Positions 23,183 to 38,200 of a stretch of DNA of 64,000 nucleotides are shown here, piece by piece; within the stretch, counting starts at the first letter, position 1; every line of letters begins with the position of its first letter. Origin of the DNA: Ancylostoma caninum (Eukaryota > Nematoda > Chromadorea > Rhabditida > Ancylostomatidae); the NCBI GenBank assembly GCA_037903475.1, contig JBAJFG010000248.1:868001-932000 (forward strand), in the 5' to 3' direction. The notes under the pieces were generated by a model. That model searched no databases. It was not told the DNA's origin and worked only from the letters and a program-made list of their open reading frames with translations. The translations under genes were made by a program, and so were the position numbers.

Positions 23183-26100
23183 CTATGTAGTGAAATTAAG
23201 CACCAATATGTAGAGAAGTAGTTGTATTATTGTTAGATCTATAGCGCTTGTTGAGTCGCTAACGAGACATTCCGGCGTAGGCTCCTGAAATATGACATTG
23301 GGTAACTGAACCGAAGAGAAGTGCGGAGTGACACCTACTTCGTTTGGATCGACGCTGGTGTTGTAGCGTGTTGGTGGCCGTTTGTCGAAGTATGTGACTT
23401 TCTCGCAACCTTCCACTGAAATCCCCAGTTTTTTTTTTAATTTTCATGTAATGGGCGAGGTCTGTCGGGTCAGACACGTTGGGCAGAACTTACGTATTTG
23501 CGGTTGAACGTGATATTTCTTCTTGGATCTATAGCCAGGACAGGCTCGATCAGCTCGAATGAGGGTTAGTGTAGTGCCTGGCACGGGATAAACTCGAGCG
23601 TATCTGAAAATGTTGATTCTCGGAATAGCTTCACATAATTTGTAAAGGTGCAAAAAATCGTTAATTCCGTTGAAATCTTCAGAAAAATTCCCAGAAGTTG
23701 CTCATTAATTTTCATTACTTCCATTTATGGACTATAATTGTGACATGACATTGCACATCTAATACATAAATAAATGGGCTCGAATTGTTACCTCGCACAC
23801 TTCATATCAGTGAGTTGTATCTGCTTTGAGATGTTCAACGTCATCTTATAGTTAGTATGCCGTAGAAAACACCTGAAACAGGAAATCATCGTTTGAAATT
23901 GGGGGGGGGGGGGTCATCGCGACAATCCTGTGGGTGTAGCACGTTGTAGAGGGAAAGGGGCGGCGCCGCTGTTGTGCCATTGACGCATTTGAACACCTAT
24001 CCCCACGTTAACTCGTACTCAATTCGAATTTGTGAACTAAAGTTTAAATAGGTGTAATTAATCGTTGTAATAATTGTAATTGATGACGAGTTGATACCAA
24101 AAGTCGGGAAAATCCGCACCAATCGCATAGCAACGGCACCGCCCACTCTTCCTTCACAGTGTGCCACACCGCTTTCTTGTGAGTGTTAGGAAACTTTCCA
24201 AACGATACTTGTTAGTTAGTATTTACCATTGGTTAGGATGACGGTTATGGCGTCCACATATTCATTGCGGGGCGTAGAATTGACACTGCTACTACTACGT
24301 ATAGGGTACTAGTGTTACTGCACCTATTGGTTTCCACACCTTACGAAATAATCCAAGCGAGGATTATCAAATTCACATTCTGGATACATTGCCATAACAC
24401 GATCGTAAGCTTCTTTCTCAGCAGAAATATGTCTTCTGAAAACGCGCTCTAATCGAACAGATGGTGCTCCAACACAATTTATTTGTTTTTCGCGTCCGAA
24501 GTCGCTTTGGACTGCCGCCATACCTCACGCAGAGTATAGCATGCTTCATAAAAGTCGCCTGCGAAATCGATAGGTATCGATCCTGGTCCGTCCAGAAGAG
24601 ATCGGTTTTTGACGTCGCTACTGCACAGACCACCGATAATCTATGCGTATCAAAATCAATGTCGCCTGAGCAACAATACTACACTCCAGATTCAGTATAG
24701 CGGTAGTTTTGAAAAAGAAAAAGAGATAGGACTGTACCGCAGAACATGAAACTTAATGTACTCCAACCTGAAAAGGCTGCCCCAATTCGCAAAAATAGTA
24801 CCTCTCTACGGGTTTGATCCTCTGAAAGCGACATATTCCTCCTGACATCGAAGGCTGCCCAGCGACAAAGGACGTCATTAGATAGTAGAGATCAATCCTG
24901 TGGTGGAGAAAAATTGATTAAAAAATCGGCGTACATTGACCAGTATCAATCAATACTTCTCACCAAAAGGTCTTTCCTAGAAGCGTTGCCACAGTGTTAA
25001 CAAGTGACTGAATAGGGTTCACTCGTCCAGGGGCAGGGCTGGCCCACGGAGCCGCCCTGCTAGCCATGCATTCAGCTTGAGCGTCAACCCATGTTGTGCT
25101 GGAATTCCGAAACTGAGGTGGGACGCTGTGGCTATGTCAGTGGGACTCACATCGTGACGAGGTTGTTCTCTTCGAGACTAGCGAATAGTTGTGGATCAAA
25201 TCGTGCGAGTGGTCCTGGGTACCGGTTAGTTGAAGACGCCAGCACGAAACCGCTTCTTGTGACGATCAGACAGTCCATCTGAATCATGGTAATAGAGATG
25301 AACCAATAATAGCCTCAGTAGGGCGACAACCAATCACAGTAAGACTATTTTTATTTTGAGGAGTCTTGAAATTGCCAACGAGTATTTTATGTATATCCGT
25401 TTGTCTGTCGGTTTATGTCTGCTTGTGCTTCCGTTTGTGCGTGTGTCTGTCTGTCTGTCTGTCTGTATGTCAGTCCAGCTCCCTGTCTATGATTGTCCGA
25501 TTGTTTCTCTGTCCCTCTACAAAAGATGCGTCATAAAAAAGTTACAAATTTCGTGATGACTTATTTTTATTTGTGCAAACTTATAATTTGAATATTTATT
25601 CTAATTATGAGATACTAACACTGATATATTTAGTACTTTTATTATTCCGCCCGGGTCTTCAAAATGGTGGAGCCTCCAATTTCTACCCACCGCTCCCCAG
25701 TGGCGGACGTAGGTGCGCGCTTTCACCCGAGATTGGGTCGCCAAAGTTTCGAGATTACCTAACAATAAAAATAAAAATCTTGCATTAGTTTATTTTTAAT
25801 TGTTAATTCTTATTGTTGTTTTTAGAATAATTTTTATCAGCTATGTATATTATAAGAATATTTTTATTAGTTTTATTTTCCATGTGGGCCCCCAAAGCGG
25901 CAGAGACTCCACTTTTTTATCCACGCCCATCCCCCCCCCCTACCGCCCAGTTTCTGCATACGGCACAGCCGCCCTCCCCATACCCCTCTGGGTATTTCTG
26001 CTCTCTGCACTGGTCTGCCTGTCAACTCCTGTATTTGCCTCTTTGTCTGTATGCTTGTCTGTCTGTCTACCATATCCGTCTGCCCCTCACTCTGTTTATC

Positions 26101-26264
26101 TATGTATCTGCTTGTCCTTCTGTCCGTCCGTTTGTCTGTTTATCTCTCCGTCTGCTAATCCGTTTCTCTGTCTGTCTGTTGTTCTGTTTGCCTATCTCTC
26201 AGCTTGCCCATCTCTCTGTCCGCCTACCTGTGTGTCTGCCTGTCCGTCCGTCTTTCTGCCTGTC

Positions 26265-26297
<33 letters not shown>

Positions 26298-29200
26298 TCA
26301 CCTATTTAACCACTCATTAACACTCACCTTTTTACAGTCAGACCACTGTTTGCTGGATCGAGTCCAGTTCAGGAACAGCGCGTTAGCATACGGCATTCTC
26401 CACTGCACACCGACCACAGCTAATCGATTGTCGTATCGATCAGTTATTGACCGGTAAGCAACGATGACGTCATTCCGGACGGAGAACTGCAGCAGACCAG
26501 TGGAATTCTCCTTATCGGCTCGTTCTTCGTCAAATTTCGCAATGACTTCCTTCATGTAGGATTTTGTGCTGGAATAGGGATATCACGATCGGCCAATAAG
26601 ACCAAAGAGCTTTGGTGGATTTTTTGAAATTATCAATGTTTTTTTATGGTGAAATTTTAGCGCTTACCAACTCGGAAAGAAAGCTTCTATTCGTGAACGC
26701 GTGTGAACGAAAGCATTAATGAAGTATTGCTTGGGGAAATCCGGTGGCAACGGCAAGTCCTCACATGAAAAATTGGCGGTTCCATCTGCAACAACTGAGA
26801 ATGCGCCGAGAAACGACCGAAATACAGAGATCATCACCAAACTAAACAGTGATTAGTAAGATTTTTTTCAAGCACAAGCGATATTTGGCGACAAAAGGGC
26901 ACGGTTACATCTAGGAAAGTGGGCATTTAGAGAGCAGCGACAACAAGGTGAGCGAGTACGAGCAAGGCTAAGGGGTGAGGGTTAGAAAAATAGGAGGGCT
27001 TCAGAAGAGGCTAGAGGGGGAGAGGGTCATATAACAGGTTGGATATCTTCTACTACCTTATTTTTTACTCATTTCCTCACCTCCAGTACCATTAGATTGT
27101 AACTTAAGTTTCCGCTGTTTTCGCATAGGGATTTTTGAACGCTTGTAGTAAATGATTCGCGGTGAGATACCACTTATGTCCGCATACTGGCAATATCTCA
27201 AGATATCGCGAAGCCTGAACCACATTTTTCCACCTGGTTTGGAAACATAATTGATTTCGGAGTGAACCCCCCCCCCCCCCCCCGAATGCAAATCTGGTAA
27301 CAGCACTTTCACGGATAATAAGGTGACCATATCGTTGCGTGAAGGCAACCAAATTTGGGTCGAGTAATCTCGAGACAATTCTTATTCTCCACGGTTTTTA
27401 TTCTCCCCATTTTATTGTCGAGCGGTCGCAAGCACAGGCACCAAAGTTGATAACCCAAAATTTTGACTATGCCGTTTTTCCCCCTGGAGCACAAGTGGAA
27501 TGAAACGGAATTTCTTCCACTGTGGTCGCGAATATCGATGGTGTGCGGATGCTATTTGGTAGAATTTTGGGGCAGGTTCCAAGCGCTCTGGGGAAATCGC
27601 ACCATTTTGCCACACTGCGGAGAGCACCTTAATTTCGTTGGTCAAGCTCTCCAGAAAGAAGAAAAGCTCGCAGAGGAATTCTTAATAGCGCATTGTGTGG
27701 CATAAATTTGGCCCTAATCATGTGCCGGTTACCAGATCATTAGGATGTCTATTGAGCGAGAACCAATTTGCAAAAGTCAGTGACCTCCAGCACTGCCCGA
27801 CCCGGTTCATTGCCTCGTAGTTCACGAATTTCAGGAGCAGAGTAGTCGAGCTCCCGCTGAAAAAACGGCGAAATACCAGCGACTGTCGAGGTGCATACAT
27901 CACTGTTATTTGATTTTTTGTGAAACTTTTTCGTTGACAATTCCAAAACAGCGGAAACTTATGTTACAACCTAATAGATGTTACACTGGAATCTCACAAC
28001 ATTACCTGCTCCTGAAATTCTCCCTTTTGCAAATATTTCCTGTTCCACCGAATGATGACGTTCCAACAATGATCCTTCTGTGTTTCCAAGGATCTCAACT
28101 GATGTTCTATTTAGTCTTCTGGATTTGCACCAGAAGTTTGGAAAAAGCTACTATTATGTCTCTTCAAAAGGCCTTCAGAAGCTGTACAATACTCCTGATT
28201 TTCTTGAGGATATAATACCCCAAAGATGTAATTAAGGTAGCCTGTTTAGCATATCTAGCGATTTTAGATCAAAGGTGATCCTGGTGTGCACATTTCGAAT
28301 CAGCTCGATGAGTTTCTACCTAAGGTGGCCGGTTCTGCGGGCACACCGCCATTTTTACGAAGTCTGTACCGTACTCTCAACTTTGTTCTTCATTTCTTCA
28401 AACTTTTTTAATTGTTTGAAACTATAATTAAATTAACACGAAAAAAAAACTGGAACAAGTTTTCTGAAATAATAATGAATACGAAGATTAGTTCTGAAAA
28501 GAGTGACTACATGAAAATTCCTCTAATAAAGTAAAAAAAAAAGTTTGCTGGTAAGTGGAGTGCACAATAAAAACGATAAACTACGCGATGACACAGAACT
28601 CACCGTACTGTGGCCAAGACTCCGCCCACTTTTTCAACGCATTCGTTAGCGCATACGGTAGACTGCGGTCCTCCTCACAGGCGACGCCCTGAAGCGCGTC
28701 GAATCGAGACGCGGCAGGTAGTGGATCCAGTTTCCAGTCACAAACAGACCTGAAAATTCTCATATTTGACGCAGAACAAGTATATTCTTCCCTTACAGGG
28801 CAATTTATACTGAAGGCGTGCGTCAATCGCGCGTATGACGCACGTATCTATTCGCAGAGGATTGAGGCAAGTCAACGCGTCACTGGTAGTTTGTTCGTTC
28901 GGACGGGGCACTCCGCACCGGTCAGCCGCGCGGCTACGTTCTCAATGGAGCGTGATAATACACCTACCACATTCATTTCCATTGATCACGGTAGCTAATT
29001 AGCCTATCTCCAGTGCGAACATAGCCGCGGTGCTAACCGCTACGTGGTATGCACTGTCTAAATAAGCAGACTATGAACTCTGAATGAAAAAGCAGCGCTG
29101 CCATCACGAATAGTCGCGTGGCCGCAACGCGTGCGCCACAGCTGCGTCAGGGATGCGACTTCGTCTATCCTTCATCAAATAAATGCACGCTCATGGAATG

Positions 29201-32200
29201 CGCGTATCTGGTTATAAGTGGTTTATAGGGGGTTATGTGATGCTGACTGGATTCGTTACTCCATCTTGGCTCAAAGGAATTCCTTGAAACAGGAAAAGCT
29301 GGATATCCAACAGCTGCACATTGTTTACATATTCGAAAATGTCGCCCACCTGCTGGACAGGTAATAGGTGACAAACGGATTGTTTGCGGTGTCCAGCGTC
29401 GTAACTTTTTCCGTATAGGCTAACGTTTCACGTTTCACGGAGTTAACGATAACGACAGAGTACGGAGAACCCTTGAGATTTGCACAGTAGAACTCACGTT
29501 CACCCTGAAATAAAAAAGGTTTCAAAAGTGGGACCTTCACGCTATTCTGCAGAATTTTCCATTATTCTTCTCTCCACAGGGAGTACACTGACAGACATTA
29601 CGAAATTTATTTCATGGATACGCCACGCCCACTCACTTATCAGGGCTGAAGCGCAGCACCTGGGGTCAACATGGTGCCAGTCATGATTAGTATTCGGTGA
29701 AACAGTAAATAACAACATTAAAAATCACCATTACTTGTAAAAATCGAATATCGATTGGAGAGGGAAGTAGTCGATACTTACATCGAGTATGGCTTCATCC
29801 CCACATGTCGATGTTATAATGCCATGTCGAAGTCGATGCACAGCAGTGGAGTTGCCTTCTAGCTCGAGCTAATATTAATTTTACTGATTGTTTTTAGCCA
29901 ATGACCACCTTATAACAGTGCACTATCGACTAGCTATCAATCAATAATCATCACCCACCAGATCTATGGTAGGTATACTGTCGATCAGGCCAACTAATCG
30001 ATAAACCCGTTGATCACTGAAGCCATATTGTACCTACAAAACTTCTAATAAAACATGAATTTACGCATCGCCAGAGTTGATGAATCAATCGATAATTGAC
30101 CAATTGCGCAATTAATGTTCGTGCAATAGAGTCAGCATCGATTGATCCTACGGGCTCGAGACAGTACGAGTACCACACGACCACGGCCACAACCACGATC
30201 ACATCAATAAATCGATAATTTAGTTTCACCCTCAGCCCGGCACCAGCTCGAAAGCGAACCTGCGATGCATCGTAGCATGCACTGCGCCGAACAGCATGCA
30301 CTTCGGTGGTCTGAAAAAAAAAAGAGCAGAGTTAGAGAAGCAGAGTTCACTGAGTGGAGGCTCCAGTGTGGGCGGAGCTAGATGGTTATGCCACGCCCCT
30401 GTGCATACCGGCAGGACGAGTTTTGGATGATGAACGATGATTCCATTATTGTCCACGATGATACCGTACAACTGTTCTCCTTTTGGTAGACGCTCCGTGA
30501 GTTCAGCTAGTGCAATATCAATACCTAAAGATTACGAAATGTTCAGAGGGAACAGAGAAGCAGAGAAGAGTCCGCAATTACGACAGTCTTTCAAATCTCA
30601 CCTGCTATTCCAGCCACACGTTGACCAGCCCATATTCCATCCGGTTTTGTAACTATGGGTAGTGATATTGTTATAGTTGGCCCCAGACCTTGCGCTTCCA
30701 TGTAGAGGTTAGTCCTTAAAAACCAGCGAAAATAGCTGACAAGTGTCACTCACAGGATTCTACCAATTACGGCTGCGGAAAGAGGACAAAACTGTGATTG
30801 GTTGAAAGCAAATGACCCGCAGAACAGCGCGATAGTCAAGAATTCGATCGAATACACTTACTCAACGCATTTAAATGTTGGCAGATGATTGGTCTGCCTC
30901 TTATAAAAATTATTTCCTTTGCGATTTTCAATTTTTTTTTGCGCCGATTGAAACTACTGGCGTTTTGAAAAAAGGCGGTCTTTAACCATTATAATTTAAA
31001 GTCAATTTTTTTCATCAAAATTTCACAATAAATGGTGAAATCTTTCGTTCCGATAATGAACTCTGAAGTCAACTCCTCAACCTCCTTCAAAGCTGTTACG
31101 GTCGAGAAGTTTAGATCCCTGCCTCAACTAATCGATAGCTATGAAAAACACTGACCAACTGATTCGTCGAGCCTCGATGGGCGTCCCCTCCAGAGATCGT
31201 CCTAGAGCGACACTCAGATGATCGAGGAAAGCTCGTGACTGTGGCTTTACATCCATAATTGAGTCAATCACTGAAAAACTGAGCATCTGGTTTGACAGCG
31301 TTAGGTGGAAGTACGGGACTCTATCAACAACAGATAATCAAGAATTAGAAGCTGGAGGGAATTTTGCAGATGTTCTCTGCCCATCCAATGAAAACTCGTC
31401 CTAGCGCAATGTCAAGCATATGACAACTCGTACAAGTGATGCAATTGGATGGCGAGGTATCGCGAATGGTAAGAGTCCCTCTTTACCTGAATATCTAGCA
31501 AATGTCCTGCACGCCATCCAATGCAACAATGGCAGTTGTCCAGTACCATAACCCATTGAAAAACCGAACATGCGAATCTAAACTCAAACTACCCTCGTTA
31601 TGATGATAATCCGGTAAATTGTATTGATTTGTTGATCTGGGCGTTCTCTCACCACATCTCCGTCTTTATGTTTCATTTCCTGGTCAAGTATTGCATGTGG
31701 CCATTCGTCGAGTCCATCGGTGAACAACATGAGGATCTTGTGACCTCCTGATCGATAATTGTTAAATATTGAATCGGTTGAGTTGAGGTTCTGTAATAGT
31801 ATTGCTTGGACTTTGAAATGTATAAAAATAGGAATTTGAAAATCGCGCCAAGTAACTTACGCCTCTTAGTGCATCTATAGAGAACTTCAATGGAGGTGAG
31901 ACATGAGCCTGGTCTTTTTCTTCAATCTCACCGAGTCGTTCGAAAAAGATCTGAAAGATTGATACTGACCGACTATCTCTTCGTGATAACGAACTGCCAA
32001 CGATTCGTCTTTATCCGCTTAATAAATAAAGAATCTCAAAACAAGGATCCTGTAAACAAATAAATAAATATCCATTAGACACAGTAATGTGTGAATCACC
32101 GTTTTAATATAAGAACACAAATTTGATAGAACTACAAAACTTCGCTATCCCTCTCGGCCGCTTTGGCAAGTATCACAGATGCAGAAAGTCATACAGGGAT

Positions 32201-35200
32201 CTCCAGACGGCCGTGTGCAAGGGGCGGGACCGTGGCGCGGCGTGGTTCTCGAGTTCTCTGTTGCTGGCAGAAGCAGACAACCAAGGCTCTAACATGCAGA
32301 GTCTCTGTGTCCTTGCTCAAGAGAGCCGCGCCGCGGTCCCGCCCCTTGCACACGGCCATTTGGCGTTCCTTGTATTTGCTGAATGGAATGCTATGTACAT
32401 ACAGTGGAGTTGCTACCAGTGGTGGAGCAGGCGGGAGGAGGAGGGGGGGGCGAGAATGGGTTGGCAAATTTTTGAAATTACTTTACAATACATATAAAAA
32501 TCTTGTATTAGTTTATTTTTCAGTTTTATTTTTATTAACATTTTTAATATAATTTTTATTAATTATTTGTTTTGTTACATGAACCGCGTTACTAGTCGCC
32601 TCGGTATAATTATCGGCTATTCTTCCGAACGGGGTCCTACTCTTACGCCGCACATCGCATCGCTTCGAACCACCGCTCTGCTGATGGTGAAATCCGCCTG
32701 TTTCGAGGTGCTGTCGTCGCTGAGGGTCTACATTCCGCTGAATTCCTTCGATCGTCATCAGCCGTACTACCTGGATTGAAATGTCACCTACGATTTAGCT
32801 GTCACCGGTTGAGGAGCGCGTGTCCGAGCCGATTTCAGACTTGATCCACTAGGTTCTTTTGTGTTTTGGTATTTTTATTGCATTAATGAGATTTTCTACA
32901 TTGGGAAAATGAAGTGGATAACATTGGATGTGTACGAAACAGAACGAAAAGAACCATTTGAAGTTGAAAAGCTCGTCTGTTAATGGTCGTTCATATTCGC
33001 TTGAGTACGTAGTAGGCTTATATGTGGAATAGTTGCGGGACCGTTTTTCGAAAGTGGAGGTTATTGGTAAAAATTGATGATCCGAAAGTGAAGGTGGTCA
33101 GTCGGTGGGCGTCCACCGGAAGGGAGGGAGGGAGAGGGGGGAAGGGAGGTGATGGAAGGGGCTTGATACTAACTACGTAGGTGGTGGGTTTTTCGTAAAG
33201 CCCTCTTCTGTCGTGTTCCGGTTCAGGTGCTGCAACAGACGTCTGGACTCTGCGCGATAGCGCAGTTGCACACATAAAAATCTAGTGGCAGAAATAAAGG
33301 CTTGCTAAGCTTGTTGGCGAATACTCGACCCAATGAGAATAAATGCAAGTGTCTACTTTTCGTAACGTTTCATCCGTCGTACTCCGCGAGAATAGGTCCT
33401 TGTAAAGTTATTCAACCAGATCAGGTCAAAACTGAGGCCGTCCAGGAAAATTGGATTTACATGTCACTGTTAAAAGGCTGACTACGAAAACATGCAAGTT
33501 TCACTAAAAAAATCAGTGTTAATATTTACAACAACATTAGCTTGTGTAGTTCTGTCAAAAAATTCGTGTGCACTATTCCCAACTCTCATCTGTCTTGAGC
33601 GACGACAATATTCGTGTATCTGCAGATGGCCCCTTTGAGAGATGCCTACGCAAAACTCGATAGGAGCCGGCGAAAACAGGGCTGACTACGAAAACATGCG
33701 AATTTCACTATTGAAGCTTATCGTTGAGTAGCACGCGCATCAAAGAAACGGACTGCTGGTGGGCGGGACTTATCTCAACTCCAATTTTGAATTTTTTCGA
33801 CAGATTCTCCTAGACAAGTTGCGGCTGAAGTCATTTTTTGCAGGAAGAGAAATTGGGGAGATCCAGAGTCATCCATCCCATAGCCTCTGAGCCACCTTGA
33901 AACGCGCTACAGATGAAGTGCACCCTGTCGACAAATCAGCAATTCTGTCGGAAAACTTCGCCTCGGTGGGCGGGGCCTTCCTGAAACCATATAAAACCAT
34001 AAAATCCATAATTCATCCCTTGCACCTAGGACGAGTTCACATGAGTGGTATAATGACCGGCGCAAGAGGGAAAGGACTAGGGAAAAATAGTGAAGTACAA
34101 GCAAGGGTAGTGATAAGAACCAAATAAATAGGGCCGGTTCAGTTACCCACTTTACGTCAACCGGTTCATCTACCCACATAAACTCGGGCGCACCACGTTT
34201 ATGACGTGATACTTTCCAAGAAAACCACGTATGTGCTTATATAGATTATTTTCCATTTTTAACTTGAGTAGTTTCATTCAAAAAAAGCAACTAATTCACA
34301 TAGAACACCAACTTCAAAAAATAGAAAGACTAAACTCGAACCTTTTTATTGCTTGTCGTAGCTGGTAAGAAAGTCCCGTTTGCGCATGGCAGTACTGGTG
34401 CGAAGAACGAATTAAAATATACACCTGAATATGTTGTGTTTTCACTGATAAGAATATATGTTCGAAAAAAAATCGAAAAGGAGAGATTCTCAGAAAAAAA
34501 GCATTTACCGAAAAAATAATCATTTGGCGAAAGCGTCGACAATATGTACATCATCGTGATTTTGATAAGGTGCATCGTTGGCCCTTTGACACTGCCCGAA
34601 CTGGAAAAAGTCAAATAAAATAGGAAAAAATCTGGAAAGGAAGTTTTGAAATAGATTAGGTAGGTCCATTTCATAGCTATAAAGCTTTGAGAATTATTGC
34701 TGCGATTTGTCGTAGCATAAGAAAGTTTTTTTTTACTATTGTAGCATATTTTGAAGTGAATAATTTCGCATTTTGTGTACGTGTATCTAGATTCGGCTTC
34801 GCGCATAGCTCTGCACGAAGTCTACACAGTTAGATCGCCTTTTCTTCACTCGCCGGAATGTCTAGTGAGCGAATGTAGCTCTAAAAGTACATATGTTCAT
34901 ACGTTAAGATATTAGTTGCTATTTGAAGCAAATGTTTCTTCCTCCGATCCCTCCTTTCAACAATTCTTTTTCCTTTTCATCTTTTTTTTTCTCTCCATCT
35001 CGTCCGTCCCCTGTTGCCCGTGGGCGATCGTCGTTGTCGTCAAGGAGCTTTCGTGTTTCCAGGCACTAGTTTACGACGACGAATTTATGAATTTATAGAT
35101 GTTATTGCACTCTCGTTCGTTTCTAGCTGTCACACGCAAATATCCGGCGCCATTTTCGAGGATCACGGTGCAGTGAGGCGAATCGTATAGCTTACATTTT

Positions 35201-38200
35201 CACAATGGCCAAAAAAGTCAACGAAACTTATATTTTGTATTTGCTGCGTATAAAAAACACATTCACAAACACATTCAACAAGCTTATATGTCAAATATGA
35301 CGTAGTGCTGTTTCTATTTTCAAGGACCTCATGTTCAACAGCATATCGAAAATCGTACAAAAAGGCCTCTGCGTCCCCACTTTGGGGTGGGACTTGTCTG
35401 AGCATAGACTGGACATCCCTGAAAAAATTCCTGTGCTGACCCTTGAGCACCGAGGACACCAAGAGGCAAACCTGGCGGCGTGTCTCAAACTGCAATAGGT
35501 GCAAGAATCCAATTCTCTTTAAAATGAAAGACGCAGACATCGGTTCTCCATCACTTCTGTATAGGATCGTGTACGCAACATCGCTTTCTAAATTTTGAGT
35601 CCTTCGATGATTTTGCAACGTTCGCATACTCAGGGATTCCAAAACCCAACGGATCCCAAGAATTCGTGTATTCGACCAATCGAAAGTTGAGAAACTTGAG
35701 CGTTTCCAAAAACTCAGAAGTGGAGCTTGGAGCTGGTTGACGGTCACGAGCTTTTGCAAAGGCTTTCTGATTATTCGAAACTTTTCGTCAAAATTCCTGC
35801 ACCGTCATAAAAGAATATGAGATGAAATTTTCCCAAATACATAAGTTATTATGTTGTAACATAAGTTTCCGCTGTTTTTGCATAGACATTTTTAAAGGCT
35901 TCTAATGAATGAATACCGATAAGATTCCGCGCATATCCAGATACTATTTCAGAGCGCATGATCGTGGACAATCTGGAATGTGGGGCCTGTTTTTGCGTTT
36001 TATTATGAAAATGTAATTAAATTCGGAGTGAACCCTTCAGAAATGCAATTTCGGTGACTGCAATTGCACGCAAAATAATTCTACCATAACGTTGCATGAG
36101 AGTAACCAAATTTAATTGAGTAATCTCGAGGCCATTCTTACATTCTTCGGTACTTTCTCTCTCTCGTCGTGCAGTCTCAAGCACAGGGACCAAACTTGGT
36201 GACCTAAAACTTTGATTAGGTCGTTTTTCTTTCGGAGTTGAAGCGACTCCGAGTGGGATTCCTTCCACTGTGGCTACAAACATCAACCGTTTGCGGACAC
36301 TTATCGGTGGAGTTTTGGGACAAGTTCTTAGCGCTCTGTGGAAATCACACCATTTTGCCACACCGCGGAGGGCCTTAATTTTGTTGGTCGAACTCTCCGG
36401 AGAAAGGCAAGAGAGTTGCAGAGGAATTTTCACATTGCATTATGTAGCATAAATCTAGTCTAGCCATGCCGATTATCAGATCACAAGAATGTTTATTGAG
36501 CAGAACCGATTTGCCAAAGTCAGTGACCTCTAGCACTGCCCGACTCAGTTCCTTGCCTCGTAGCCACGGATTTCTGGCCAGCGGAGTTCGAGCTATTGCT
36601 GAAAAACGGCAAAAGTCCAGCGACTTTTGTTGACTGTAGTGGTCCATACATCGATTGGTACCTATTGTTGCTTGATTTTCTATGAAATTTTTACATCGAA
36701 AATTTCAAAACAGCGGAAACTTATGTTGCAACCTAATATTACTTTAATTAGTACACTTGATAAAATTGGAAGTGCTTAATGGGTTCATAATTCGTAGTTA
36801 ACACTAGAAGATATCAATGAAGCCGGATGTTTTGTGTTCAGTTTGTCAATCACTTTGAGTCAACGCTCAGGATTTAAAAAATAAAAGGAAACACTCAAAT
36901 AAATTTTTTTCTGACTATTCAATGTGCATGCACGGGTTTTCTTTCTGGATGAACTCAAGGATTTATAATATATTCTTAGGCTCATAAATGTACAAGCGCC
37001 TTTTCCTTTTACGAAAATAAGGTAGTAACTTTCTTCCATTGGATATTAATTCGCACGCTCCTCATCTAAACGATGACCCAGCTAATGTTCCCCCTACGAC
37101 GCTATGAGCAACAAGGCGAAACTTAATTGCCATTTTTGTCGTAACCTTCTAGTATGTGAACTACAAGCTCATTAATTTCATTCCAAGCTAGTTAGCAATT
37201 ATCAAGGTTATCTGTGCTAATAATTGAACATAAGCAGAAATAAAGCAGAAAGAAAATGAACTAGAAATTGAAAAAAAACCACATTGAAGTGAGGGTGGTT
37301 GATTAAAGAGAAGCAGTGACCAGTGTAGGAGGAGATTACGTAGCTCTTTCACTTGTACAACACATCCATTCATTCAACACATTCATTCGTTTATTTATTC
37401 ATTCACAGGTTTAAGAACGGAAAGGAAGAGAGAGGAGAGTGACGCAGACAGTGACGAAAAGAAATATACAGTGGAAAAAACCATATTTGAAAGGAACGTG
37501 CCCAGAAAAACTCAAAATGAAACGGAAACTTGAAGAAGATTCAAAATAATGAGTAAAAATCGTGAAAAAAAAAAGCAATGGAGAAGTAAAGATTTGGAAT
37601 CTTGGGAATTAGCAGCATATAATAACCTAAATGAATTGAACTGGTCGTGAAATGACAGTTAAAAGCCTAAACAGGAAGCGGATAACCCTTATTTCAGGTG
37701 CTCCTAAACAGTCGCTGACTACTGTAACGCAACCCTTCGCCATTATCCTCACTTATGAATATCATGAAACATGGAAATCTCTCATAAAAGTGGAACGAAA
37801 AATCAGCAAAGGAAAGAAGAAATTAGAAATACAAGTCACGTTCTCAGGTACTAGTTACGTATGTACAGACTCAAACGTAAAAGCCCCTCTTTTATGGATA
37901 GAAGAAAGTGTGAGTTACGCTTTGCGAATTTCTGGAAAGTATTCAGGCTCTAAATTTCCCCTCCAACAATTTTTTTCTAATCACAAGGAAAGGACTTTCT
38001 AGATGGAGTCGAACTCATTGAAAAGTGTTCTGATAGAAGATAAAATTGCATAGAAAAGAGCAATAAATAAGTAAGAAGGGATGACCGGAAGAAAACAAAC
38101 CGAGGAAGGAGTTGTACAGCAAATAAAATAAGGTGTAAATTACCAAAAAACCCAGGCATGATGCACTCTTAGTCAAAACATGCTGTTTCCCGATAATGCG

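Noticed and set aside
25800..26457. Plus-strand frames rich in CLSVCLSV as secreted or membrane proteins
   Set aside because: The sequence is a TCTG/TGTC microsatellite in an intron of the alpha-2/delta gene.
32513..32779. Overlapping frames on both strands as a missing VWA exon of alpha-2/delta
   Set aside because: Exons 8 and 9 already join in phase and align directly with the family, leaving no missing segment.
36017..36433. A 138-codon minus frame as a transposase
   Set aside because: No catalytic or DNA-binding motif is visible and the frame is only partly open in the sister copy at 27090-27980.
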